Below, piece after piece: positions 12,041 to 20,899 of a stretch of DNA of 64,000 nt. The notes beneath the pieces were generated by a model, which saw only the letters and a program-made list of their open reading frames with translations, did not search any database and was not told the origin of the DNA. Position 1 is the stretch's first letter. Every line of letters begins with the position of its first letter. This DNA comes from Effrenium voratum (lineage: Eukaryota; Sar; Dinophyceae; Suessiales; Symbiodiniaceae). Position numbers and translations under genes: made by a program. The DNA is taken from assembly GCA_963377175.1 (NCBI GenBank), contig CAUJNA010000511.1:146255-210254 (forward strand). Reading direction: 5' to 3'.

Positions 12041-12624
12041 TTCAACTCCCCAGTCCCGTGGCTGAGCGTCAGTCCAGTCAGGCTGAGGAAGTTTGATTTG
12101 ACACACTGTCGCACTGGCTTCAACCTCTGAAAGATTCAGTGTGACACACTGTCTGACTTGCAGGAGAATCTGTCACTGTCCGACGCTTCTTATTAGCAGG
12201 CAAGCCAGTTGACATGAGGCTTTAATGTCAATGGTTCACAAAATCTCAATCAAGCACGTTGAGTCAACTGCTACTGACAGGCTTGAGCCGCAAAACCGCA
12301 TCTCAAGCATGACTGGAATGTTTGCAGCCTGAACATGGGTCATGGTTCATGTCATTCATGATGTCATGTGCGCGCACGGCTGTTGCCATAAACTCAAATG
12401 AAGTCAGGATATTTATAGAGCGACAACTTCTTTCCTCCTCTTGTTCCATTGACTGCTGGGCCTCAAGTGAGCTTCCGCACTCACGCATCTAAACTCACTT
12501 GCGCAGCCCTGTTGCTGCTTTCCAAAGTCGCACACAGTCGAGTCAAGCAGTTTGCCCATCAGTTAAAAGTGCAGCTCCGCTCTGTACTGGAGCAACACAC
12601 TGCTTGTCTATTATTGGCTGAAGA
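12041..12624. other. Intergenic, no supported gene
   Basis: Sequence between two related minus-strand Cys-rich genes. It contains imperfect GTGTGACACACTGTC-type short repeats near 12100-12165. No reading frame with motifs is seen. Confidence 0.4.
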
Positions 12625-13018
12625 TCAATCCAGCACGAGGCCATGACGCATTGAATATGCACGAGCAAGCTTGTGACAGGCACATGAACACTGAGGGCCA
12701 CAATGGTGCGCTAAGCCGCACGCAGCGCACCAAAGAACACGTCTCGCGCAGGCAAAGTAATAGTTCCAGCCCTGGCAGTTAAAAAAACCACACCTTTTTA
12801 TGCATCGATGCGCCGTAGCCCACGGGCATCCGAACAAACCAGTCACCTTCGATGAACTTGAACTTGCAATCGGCAGTTGGTAAGGGCATCTGCATCTGGT
12901 CAGCAAGCACTTCTTGAAGCACCACTGGGCGCAGATCTCCCGTGTCTGGAGTCGAAGAGCGTGGTTGTTTTTTTGTGGGAATCGCATCTTGGGGTCCACT
13001 CAAGGTGCCCTCCTGGCA
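12625..13018 (-). pseudogene. Second Cys-rich gene, 5' end cut by viral DNA
   Basis: Two exon-like blocks are seen. One is about 13000-12855 (DLRPVVLQEVLADQ, then TADCKFKFIEG) with a possible GA donor. The other is 12771-12625 after a CCAG acceptor (GWNYYFACARRVLWCAACG, CSCACHKLARA, HGLVLD, stop). The C-terminal Cys-x-Cys-x-Cys-His-Lys-Leu and His-Gly pattern matches the neighbouring gene at 11564, so the two look like tandem paralogues. The 5' part is missing because viral GC-rich sequence begins at about 13018. Function unknown. Confidence 0.45.
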
Positions 13019-13834
13019 TGTGGCCTCCTGGTGTTCGTCATCATCAATGGCAGTGTCACGCTCTGGGCGGACCTGGCCGGCGTGGGGCTGAACGCAGACG
13101 TGAAGTTCCTGCTGTTGGGAGACTTCCGGCAGTTGCCGGCCGTGCTGGACTCCTGGGCCGGGCGGCCCATCAGCGCGCCGTTGGAGCACAGCTCATCCGC
13201 GACCTGGCCGGCGGGCACAGGCACGAGCTCACGGAGAACATGCGCTCCGACCCCGGCATCTTCAACTTCGTGAAGTGGCTGCGGGTCGGCGAGGAGGCGT
13301 GCCCCACGCTGGAGCAGGCCAAGGCGAGGCTGAAGGAGCTCTACCCCTCCAAGCCCGGGTGGCCGGACACCACGCTGGTCATCAGCCACAGCAAGCGCAT
13401 GGCCGTGAACGCAGCGGCGAACCGGGCCCTGGCGCCGGAGGCCTCAAAGCTCCTAGAGCTGGAGACACAAGTCATCCACATAGATTTGGGTTGTCCAAAC
13501 AACCAATGGGTGTAGCCAAACACAAAAACAGCCCGCAGAGCATGAGGGTGTGGCCGGGGCTGCGCCTCATTGGGGCCGGCGGAAAGATACCCAAGGGCGT
13601 CTTTGTGGCCGTGGCGGAAGTGGAGCCGGACGGAGTGAGGCTGGACAACGGCATGCGGCTGAAGAACCAGGAGCTGCTGCGGGCCACCCGGCCGAGCCAC
13701 GCAGTGACCTACGCCAGCTGCCAGGGCCTCACCCTCCACAACCGCGTCCGCCTGGACCTGGAGTCCTGCCACCTCACGCTGCGCCACCTGTACGTGGGCG
13801 CCTCACGAGCTCCGAGCTGCTGGAGGCGGCCTAG
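13019..13834 (+). pseudogene. Viral SF1 (Pif1/RecD-like) helicase remnant
   Basis: Three frames must be joined. 13040-13170 has LLLGDFRQLPAV, a helicase motif III-like string. 13175-13500 has ENMRSDPGIFNFVKWLR. 13545-13830 has AVTYASCQGLTL and RHLYVGASR, matching the UvrD_C_2 end of Pif1/RecD-type SF1 helicases. The Walker A region is absent because the gene is 5'-truncated at the junction with host DNA, and the Walker B acidic pair appears lost. A ~40-bp foreign-looking stretch with an in-frame TAG lies near 13487-13530. Frameshifts also occur near 13172 and 13806. The stop TAG (13832-13834) overlaps the stop of the convergent gene in one CTAG. Helicases of this class occur in Polinton-like viruses. 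Non-functional. Confidence 0.75.
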
Positions 13835-14341
13835 AACGGGCAGCACGGCGCCTCCAGGGGCTCCAGCATGAGGTGGCGCACCTCAAAGAGCACGCCCCAC
13901 TGCCTGCCCGTCAGCCACACGTGCCGGGCCTCCACAAGCGCGCGGCCCCTGCGGCGCGCGAACTCCGCGGGGCGCGGCACGCGGTTGCCGGCCGGGACCG
14001 TCCATCTTGCACTTCACGTGCTTGCCCTTGGCGCTCACCTTGACGGCGCGCTGCAGCTGGCTCTCAAGCTTGGTGCGGGCGGCCCCCGGAAAGGGCTTCT
14101 GGAAGATGATCATGTTGTCGATGACGCCCTGCTCCACCTCCTCCGTCCACAGCTCCAGGTCGGTGTTGCTCGCAAAGCACACGCCCACCCTCTTGGCCCC
14201 GTCGTCCTGGAAGTTGCCGGGCTCCCACAGCACCTCCACGTCCACCTTGCACACCAGCGCGCCCTGATGGGAGTCCTCTATGGACATGAATTTCCCCCCT
14301 TTGGCATTGGTCTGAACGTCCAGCCCGAGTGCAAGCTTCAT
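13831..14341 (-). pseudogene. Viral hypothetical protein, one frameshift
   Basis: The ATG at 14341 starts MKLALGLDVQTNAKGG; the frame runs to about 13990 (KVSAKGKHVKCKMDG). A frame slip then leads into ARHVWLTGRQWGVLFEVRHL and a TAG at 13831. The intended product is ~165-170 residues. The alternating hydrophobic/charged strands and basic C-terminal half would suit a small beta-rich nucleic-acid-binding protein, but I do not recognise the family. It is divergent from the 14439 ORF and convergent with the helicase. Confidence 0.5.
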
Positions 14342-14438
14342 TGCGAAGTTCGGCTCCTTTTTTTATCCGTAGGAAAAAAGTCCGGTCCGATGAACGTGCG
14401 AGTCTTCATCGTAGTGGCGGTGATCTTGCTCTTTAAAA
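14342..14438. promoter_or_regulatory. Divergent viral promoter region
   Basis: This 97-bp gap separates two head-to-head ORFs. Immediately before the plus-strand ATG is CTCTTTAAAA. Immediately before the minus-strand ATG (minus-strand reading) is GGATAAAAAAAGG. These AT-rich boxes in GC-rich surroundings are the best promoter candidates. Assignment is by position only. Confidence 0.4.
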
Positions 14439-14651
14439 ATGCCGAGACTCCTCCTGCGCCACAGCTTCATTGCCGGCTTTCCCACCGAGCGCGTGCCCAA
14501 GATGCCGCTGAGTGGTGTCAGCACCCGCTCGGGCGACCTTGCCCGGTTCACCTTCAAGGGCCTGGACGGCACGATGACGGACCTGTTCATTCATTTGGTG
14601 GCCTACCAGCTGGTGACGCTCTCCGGCACGGGCGTCTCTGTGCTTGACTAA
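14439..14651 (+). CDS. Small viral hypothetical protein (70 aa)
   Basis: The frame from the ATG to TAA is intact. It starts MPRLLLRHSFIAGF and ends HLVAYQLVTLSGTGVSVLD. The C-terminal half has beta-strand-like alternation. It could be a complete small virion protein or a trimmed end of a larger one; no family is recognised. A hairpin array begins straight after its stop, as expected for a real gene end in this element. Confidence 0.5.
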   Translation: MPRLLLRHSFIAGFPTERVPKMPLSGVSTRSGDLARFTFKGLDGTMTDLFIHLVAYQLVTLSGTGVSVLD

Positions 14652-14970
14652 AAAGGCCCGGTGTCCCTCTGCTTCATTTTTGATGCAGCGTGACACCGCT
14701 TTTGAATGCGCCGCAAAATGACAAAAAAAAGGCCCGGTGTCCCTCTGCGCCATTTTTGGTGTTTAGTGACACCGCTTTTGAAGTGCTGCCCCTCTGCTTC
14801 ATTTTTGATGCAGAGTGGCACCGCTTTTGAATGCGCCACAAAAAGACAAAAAAAGGCCCGGGTCCCTCTTCACCATTTTTGGTGTTTAGTGACACCGCTT
14901 TTTGAATGCGAAGGCGGGGGGTGCCCCTCTTCGCCATTTTTGGTGTTTAGTGGCACCGCCCAGAGGAAGC
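14652..14970. terminator. Hairpin array between convergent viral genes
   Basis: Five stem-loop units are stacked between the stop of the 14439 ORF and the stop of the minus-strand methyltransferase. Their outer stems are of the CGGTGTC...GACACCG type or shortened versions. Inner arms are CTGCTTCA...TGATGCAG or AACACC-type. A- or T-runs flank them. Both genes end into the array. Giant viruses are known to use hairpins as transcript-end signals; applying that here is inference. Confidence 0.65.
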
Positions 14971-15634
14971 CTAGTCCGGAATGCTCAGCCGCTCCGCAAG
15001 CTCCTCCGTGGCCGCGCGCGCAATCTCCTCGCACAGCGCAGCAGGAACGCTGTAGAGCAGCTCGCGTGATTGGCTGACCCTCTCGTACTGCCCCTCCATC
15101 AGCCGCGGCCCCCGCTGCGCGGCCCGGAGGTGCCTGCCGTCCTGCCACGCCTCGCAGCGGCTGCCGGGCCTGCACAGGCTTCGCCTCGGCCTCCAGCGCA
15201 TGTTGGTCCACAGCCGCGTCTGCTTCCTGTACGGAGTTCCGTACTTGCAGTAGGTCACGTCCACCCAGGGCAGGCGCTCCATGAACGGCCGGGTCTTCAG
15301 CAGCCCGGTGGCCGGGTTCTCTATGACCCACATCAAGGGGTCAAAGTGCGCAATGATCTCAAGGGCGCTGAGCACCAGCGCGTCGCCCTCCAGGAGCCGC
15401 CGCGGGCGCGTCGTCAGCGCGCGGCTGTATTCCGTGCAGACCGGGCTGGCCCAAACCATGTCGAAGTGCCCCGGAAACGTAGTGTAGTCCCAGCTCCGGA
15501 TGTCGAACAGGATTGTGGGCTCAAATTTCGACACGATGTCCAGGGAGACGACCTCCCAGCCCGCCGCCTCGAAGGCCCTGCCCACCGGCTTGGTGCCGCA
15601 GAAAAGCTCCAGGTAGCCCACGCGGCCGATGTCA
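14971..15634 (-). pseudogene. Viral C5-type cytosine DNA methyltransferase
   Basis: About 220 residues. Motifs in order are YLELFCGTKPVGRAFEAAGW (SAM-binding motif I), WASPVCTEYSRA (motif IV with the catalytic Cys), WVIENPATGLL (ENP motif VI) and YRKQTRLWTN. The C-terminus is EELAERLSIPD and stop. The family would methylate cytosine in viral or host DNA. The start is missing: the frame emerges from the truncated capsid gene with no Met, so a deletion has fused the two genes out of frame. The catalytic domain itself is uninterrupted. Confidence 0.78.
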
Positions 15635-16679
15635 CCGTGTCGTCGTAGGTGCCCGCAAGGACGGAGAGGAAGTGGAAGTGCTCCGAGGCTCCCTTCATGG
15701 GGTTGTGAGGGTACTGCAGGCTGCCCAGCTGCATCTGAGACTGCAGGAGGCTGTCCTCCTGCCTGGCCGCGCCGATGGGGGCCACGTCCTGCCCCGGGTT
15801 GGCCAGCAAGTGGATCTTGGAGCCCGCGTCGTTGTCCCAAAACGTCACAAACGCGCCCATGAGTTTCGTGAAGGCGCGCGCCACGGTGACGTTGTGCTCC
15901 GCCACGCCGTTCGGGACGCTGGACTGCTGCGTGTGCACCGTGGGGTAGCTGAACACCAGGGACCTTCCTGAGAGGAGCACGCGGTTGAAGGACTCCACCA
16001 GCGCAGAGTCCAGGACGACCTGGGAGGCCAGAACTCGGACGTTCTGGATCTCGAAGTCGGTGCTCAGCGTGGCCCCCGCCGGGTGCGCCCCGGCGTTCTC
16101 GGACCACAGCGCAGTGGTGGCGTCCGCAAACTCAATTTCTATCACCAGGTTCAGCTGCGGCGGCAGCATCTTCCCGCAGCGCAGGATGCCCACCATGGTG
16201 GGGCGCAGCAGCACGTCCGCGTAGCCGCCCTGGTGCACCGCGCGGGCGATGCGCGGGTCGTTCACTTCGTCGAAACCCTCCATGGCCTTGTTGCGGTTGT
16301 ACTCTCTGCCCTTCAGCAGGTCATGCACGGCCACGGTGCGGCCGTAGTAGTTGATGTCGTCGCAGCGCTGGCCGTTGGCGAAGACCTGGACGCGCTGGAC
16401 GAAGCAGGCGGGGTTGGGCGTGGCTGGGGCCAGCGGGTTGGTGCCGTCCGTGTTCCTGACGCGGAAGGCGATCTTGATGGACTCGGGGTCGATGAAGGAC
16501 GTGCCGCTGGTCAGCGGGATGCGGCAGACCCGAGAGGTTGTGGGGGAGAAGGAGCTCAGCGAGCTGGGGAAGTACTGCACGTCATGCCGCGCCGTCACGT
16601 AGCTGGTGTTGCTTGTTTTCAGCTTGTAGTCCAGGCTCTGCATCAGCTCATCCTGGGCTCCGGCGGTGACTTCCTCCAT
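15635..16679 (-). pseudogene. MCP: Double-jelly-roll major capsid protein, 3' truncated
   Basis: The ATG at 16679 begins MEEVTAGAQDELMQSLDYKL. The frame stays open for ~346 residues to LAGTYDD, then runs into methyltransferase sequence in another frame. Features typical of Polinton and Polinton-like capsid proteins include an N-terminal YFPSSLSSFSP segment, RRIPL-like CRIPLTSGTSFIDPESIKI strands, CFVQRVQVFANGQRCDDINY and the QLNLVIEIEF strand. Usual proteins of this class are somewhat longer, so the C-terminal region is probably lost by the same deletion that beheaded the methyltransferase. The N-terminal three quarters contain no stop, which is unusual among these remnants. Upstream lie three hairpin units and the tail of another viral gene. 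Confidence 0.78.
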
Positions 16680-16725
16680 GCTTGTTTATATACACGCATT
16701 TTGACTCGTACGGCGAAAGAAAAAA

Positions 16726-16985
16726 CTATTCTTCTAGGGCGTACAGAGATGTACGGCCTGGAAGAACAGCGTTTTGTGGCGCAAAACCGTGCAAAAAAGC
16801 TATTAGTCCAGGGTGTACATGCATGTACGGCCTGGACTAATAGCATTTTTGTTGCCCAAAACCGTGCAAAAAAAGCTATTAGTCCAGGGTGTATATTCAT
16901 ATACGGCCTAGACTAATAGCATTTTGTGGCGCAAAGCCGTGCAAAACCGTGCAAAAAAACTCTCCCCGAGGAGGGTTTTTATTTT
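16726..16985. terminator. Three tandem hairpin/T-run units plus terminator-like stem
   Basis: Hairpins occupy 16726-16769, 16799-16844 and 16875-16920. Each has long GCTATTAGTCC...GGACTAATAGC-type arms with an inner GTACATGCATGTAC-like palindrome. On the minus strand each is followed by a T-run and TGCACGG. A fourth, shorter stem (16960-16975) with a T-run on the minus strand directly follows the stop of the gene at 16990. The set lies between that gene's end and the capsid ATG, as a termination or insulation zone would. Confidence 0.7.
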
Positions 16986-16989
16986 TTTT

Positions 16990-17184
16990 TTAAGCAGCCT
17001 CAATGTCTCGCGCCAGCTGGTCAAAGCTGGGCGGAGGCAGGCTCCGGCGCGACTGCCCGGAACTGGAGCTCGCCCGCGAGCTCTGGGACTGGGGCAGGGC
17101 CACGGGGTTCAGGCCCCAGGAGAAGGGGCGCGGCGTGTTGTTGGACTGCGCCTGCACGCGGAAGCCGGACTGCGAGGAGGCGTA
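16990..17184 (-). pseudogene. C-terminal fragment of a viral gene
   Basis: The minus strand reads SGFRVQAQSNNTPRPFSWG, then LPQSQSSRASSSSGQSRRS, PPPSFDQLARDIEAA and TAA at 16990-16992. The low-complexity Ser-rich linker and conserved-looking end suggest a virion or maturation protein tail. The 5' part is replaced by CTATATGTG repeats. The family is not recognised. Confidence 0.45.
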
Positions 17185-17189
17185 TAGAA

Positions 17190-17960
17190 GCCCGGTATCG
17201 AAGCCTCCTGCCCTGCTGAACCCCCACAGTCCCCCGGGTCCTTGCTATATGTGCTATATGTGCTATATGGCTCTTACACGCCAAGCCGCTGAACCCCCAC
17301 AGTCTCCGGGCTCCTTGCTTTCTGTGCTATATGTGCTATATGGCTCTTACACGCCAAGCCGCTGAACCCCCACACTCTCCGGGCTCCTTGCTATACGTGC
17401 TATATGTGCTATATTGGTCTTACACGCCAAGCCGCTGAACCCCCACACTCTCCTGGGTCCTTGCTATATGTCCTATATGTACTATATGTTATCGAGACGC
17501 GCGTGAAAATACACTATATGTGCTATACAATGCATATTTGGTACATGTTGGAGATGCTATGTGTATAGTATACAGCTCTGCGGCTTGCCTTGTAAGACCC
17601 ATATAGCACATATAGGACATATAGCAAGGAGCCCGGAGACTGTGAGGGTTCTGCGGCTTGCCTTGTAAGAGCCATATAGCACATATAGCACATATAGCAA
17701 GGACCCGGGGGACTGTGGGGGTTCTGCGGCTTGCCTTGTAAGAGCCATATAGCACATATAGGACGTATAGCAAGGACCCGGAGAACTGTGAACCCCCAGC
17801 GGCTTGCCTTGTAAGACCCATATAGCACATATAGGACGTATAGCAAGGAGCCCGGAGACTGTGAGGGTTCTGCGGCTTGCCTTGTGAGACCCATATAGCA
17901 CATATAGCACGTATAGCGACCCGGGGGACTGTGAGGGTTCGGCGGCTTGGCGCCTGCCGC
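17190..17960. mobile_element. CTATATGTG foldback repeat, family B copy 1
   Basis: The left half (17214-17480) has four ~79-bp units: TTGCTATATGTGCTATATG..., TTACACGCCAAGCCGCTGAA and CCCCCAC. The right half (17580-17950) has five units of the reverse complement. The centre at about 17490-17575 is unique AT-rich sequence. The whole could fold into one large branched hairpin. A second copy is at 58340-58800. There is no coding content. Confidence 0.85.
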
Positions 17961-18770
17961 ACCTGCCTGGCGTAGAAGCCTCCGCCCTGCCGCGCCACTT
18001 GCCTGGCATAGAAGCCCCCGGCCGCGCCACCTGCCTGGCATTGAAGCCTCTGCCGCGCCACCTGCCCGGCATCGGAGCCACGCCAGCCAAGTGTTCTCAA
18101 TCCTGTTGTCACCCCAGGATTGCCCCCTTCAATCCTGTTGTCACCCCAGGATTGCCTCCTTCAATCCTGTTGTCACCCCAGGATTGCCTCCTTCAATCCT
18201 GTTGTCACCCCAGGATTGAGGGGAACTCCACGCGGAACTCCACGCGGGCAGCAACCAAAAAAAGGTTGGTGCGTGTTTCCAGTACCGAGGCACTTCGAAA
18301 ACACAAGTGCCACTTGTGTTTTCGAGCATCACAGCCGCGCCACCTGACACGCCAGCCCGCCGAGTCATACGGATCATACGGATCATACGGTCATACGGTG
18401 GCGGTTGGCACTCCGGGTGCGCCACCCTGCCGCGCTACCTGCCTGGCATAGAAGCCTCCCGGCCGCGCCACCTGCCCGGCATTGGAGCCGCGCCAGTGAT
18501 GTCGCATATGCTATCACCAACTACGAAGCAGTGTCCGATTATGTCGGACACTGGCTCCACACCTAGCGCGCCACCCGGCCGCGCCACCTGCCCGGCATCG
18601 GAGCCTCCCACCCGGCCGCTTCGAAAGCATAAGTGCCACTTATGCTTTCCAGCATCACATTCCTGCCCGACATCGGAGCCGCGCCAGCCCGCCGACGTGG
18701 AGGCTTCGATACCTAGCGCGCCACCTGCCCGGCATAGAAGCCGGCGGAGCCAAAATTGGCTCAAGGCGCC
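17961..18770. repeat. Array of diverse hairpins separated by a conserved spacer
   Basis: The spacer CGCCACCTGCCCGGCAT followed by GAAGCC or GGAGCC recurs about nine times. Between spacers sit unlike hairpins. Four adjacent copies of CAATCCTG...CAGGATTG (18098-18216) come first. Next are AAAACACAAGTG/CACTTGTGTTTT (about 18296-18325), AGTGTCCGA/TCGGACACT (18526-18550), GAAAGCATAAG/CTTATGCTTTC (about 18621-18650) and GAGCCAAAATTGGCTC (18748-18763). Stem geometry is conserved while stem sequence is not. It precedes a viral fibre gene, as does a similar set at 60340-60985. Confidence 0.7.
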
Positions 18771-18789
18771 ACCGGTGATTTGCCGGTCA

Positions 18790-19015
18790 AATCCCTGGCG
18801 CGGGCCTGGTGCGGGCCTGGTGCGGGCCTGGCGCGGGCCTGGTGCGGGCCTGGTGCGGGCCTGGTGCGGGCCTGGTGCGGGCTCCAAGACCGAAGCCGCG
18901 GAGCCGGCCTCGCTCCAAGACCGAAGCCGCGGAGCCGGCCTTGCTCCAAGACCGAAGCCGCGGAGCCGGCCTTGCTCCAAGACCGAAGCCGCGGAGCCGG
19001 CCTCGCTTTGCGGAA
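18790..19015. repeat. GC-rich tandem repeats
   Basis: Eight to nine copies of GCGGGCCTGGT (about 18796-18885) are followed by four copies of a 29-bp unit starting CTCCAAGACCGAAGCCGCGG (18888-19010). Both motifs reappear singly near 55400-55560 and 60350, always by viral pieces. Frames through them are artefacts. Confidence 0.85.
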
Positions 19016-19034
19016 CCTTCTAATGGCCGGAGTT

Positions 19035-19145
19035 CGGACTGAATGGTACTCAACTGCGCTCGCGGCAGGAATCGAGCCCCGTGCGGAGTAAGAAGCGCTT
19101 AGCTCCTTGGCCGACGCCTTAGCCACTGGACTAAGGCGTCGGCGA
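19035..19145 (-). other. tRNA-like sequence with 13-bp hairpin
   Basis: The minus strand reads a D-arm-like CTTAGTCCAGTGGCTAAG inside a perfect 13-bp stem (GCCGACGCCTTAG with its complement). Further on comes GGCTCGATTCC, resembling a T-loop. A complete cloverleaf cannot be drawn. It may be a degenerate tRNA-derived piece at the edge of viral DNA, immediately upstream of the fibre gene. Confidence 0.35.
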
Positions 19146-19159
19146 AAACATATGTAAAC

Positions 19160-20899
19160 ATGTTTGAAGGACCTGTCACCGGCAACATCCCGGAGGTCCT
19201 GGACAACGGAGAGGTGACTGACAGCACGCACGTCACCGCCGGGCAGCTGGCCCTGGCTCTGACGCCCTACGCGCAAGTAACAGACCTGGCGGTGAACACG
19301 GCAGCCGCCGGCAACAACGCGGCAGCCATCCAGTCGCTGGACGACCGGGTCACCGCAGAGCTGGCCTCAAAGCTGGACAGCAGCGCGCTGGCGCCGGCAA
19401 TTGCGCCCCTGGCCACGGCGGCGGCCCTGGCCACCACGGACGGGCAGGTGGCCGCCCACGGAAGCAGCATCGCCGCGCTGCAGAGCTCGCTGACCACGGG
19501 TCTCTCCAACAAGGCAGACCAGTCGGCCTTCGACGTGCTGGAGGGCGTGGTGGCCACGAAGAGCACCCCGGACGGCGTGGACCTGAAGCTGTCAAACTAC
19601 AGCACCACGGCGGCCATGAACGGCTCCATCGCCTTGGCCAACAACGCCACGCTGGCCATAGCGGCAAGGATCACGCCGCTGGAGGTCGACACCAAGGTGG
19701 CCAACGCTCTCCTGGGGGTCGTCACCGCCGCTGCGCTGGCCTCCAAGCTCGCGAGCCGAGACGCCTCCATCTCGGGGTTGCAGGCCTCCAAGGCGGACGC
19801 CAGCGCGCTGACCGCGTACGCCCCGCTGTCGGCCGTCGACACTTCCTCGGAGGTGGACTCTAAGATAGCGGCAGCCCTCTTGGGCGCAGTCACCACGGCA
19901 GCCCTGGACGCGGCACTCCTCGGCAAGGCGGACGCCAGCGCGCTGGCCTCCCTGCTCTCCACGGTGGACGGGTTGGACACGCCGCTGGAGGTAGACACCA
20001 AGATAGCAAATGCCCTGCTGGGTCTCGCCACCGAGGCCGTCGCAGCGCAGCTTGCTAGCCGGGACGCCAGCATCACGGCGCTCCAGGGGGCCAAGGCCGA
20101 CGCGACGCTGGCCTCGTACGCCACGAACGCCGCGCTCTCGGCCAGCGAGACCACGCTCCAGAGCGCCCTCGACGCAATCCTCGCGGAGCTCGCCGCCCTG
20201 CAGCTTTCCGGCAGCGGCGGAGTTGTTAACGCGCCGGCCTGGGCGGGCTTCACAACTTGGGAGCTCGTTCGCGGAAGCAACGTCGTTCGCAACCTGCATC
20301 TGGAGGCTCCTCTCTCTGCTGCGCTGGCCAACGGCGACGACACGCTGAGCATCACGGCAGACTGCTACTCCGTCGCAGCGGCGGACGCGGCCCTCGCGGC
20401 TGCGCTGCTGGCCTACTACACCTCCTCGCAAGTGGACGCGCTGTTGGGAGACTACCGACGGGGCGGCGCAGGACGCGGAGACGACCAGCGCCATCTCGGC
20501 CGCGCTGCTGGCCTACTACACCTCGGCGCAAGTGGACGCCCTGTTGGGAGACTACCGCACGGCAAGCGCGCAGGACACGCAGACGCAGGCGGCCATCACG
20601 GGCGCGCTGCTGGCCTACCGGACGGGCCCGGACCAGGACGTGTTCACAACCAACCAAATCACCTCGGCGCTGGTGGCGTACCGCTCAGCCGCCGACCAGG
20701 ACACGGCTACGGCCTCGAGCACCGCAGCCGCGCTGCTCAGCTACTCACCATCGCACAGGTGGACGGCTTGTTGGCCGGCAAGCTCGGAGTCACGGAGGCG
20801 GCCTCGGCGCTGCAAATAGCCGTGCGCTTTCCGGACGACGGAGGGGCCGACGAGGTGGTGGCCGCCATAGGAGCAGATCCTGGCCCCCACGGACGTCTC
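19160..20899 (+). pseudogene. Viral fibre protein, copy 1 (5' part)
   Basis: ATG at 19160 (MFEGPVTGNIPEVLDNG). The first ~430 residues are a regular Ala/Leu-rich heptad-like rod with recurring KADASAL, PLEVDTKIANALLG and ASRDASI phrases, as in trimeric phage and viral fibres. A head-like segment WAGFTTWELVRGSNVVRNLH follows. After about 20455 a frameshift leads into repeated AAxLLAYYTSSQVDALLGDY units readable in another frame. Homology to copy 3 (61058) stops abruptly at 20899 and resumes at 31437 after 10.5 kb of foreign DNA. The product probably forms a receptor-binding or surface fibre; that role is inferred from architecture only. Confidence 0.65.

Noticed and set aside
15070..16916. Plus-strand frames across the capsid/methyltransferase region
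   Set aside because: Shadows; no motifs, while the minus strand has capsid and methyltransferase signatures.
18098..18216. Possible CRISPR array of CAATCCTG units
   Set aside because: Only four copies with almost no spacers; the copies are self-complementary hairpins.
19592..20494. Long minus-strand frames opposite fibre copy 1 (and 61265-62287 opposite copy 3)
   Set aside because: Shadows of the GC-rich repetitive fibre gene; the plus-strand frame starts with a conserved ATG and matches between copies.
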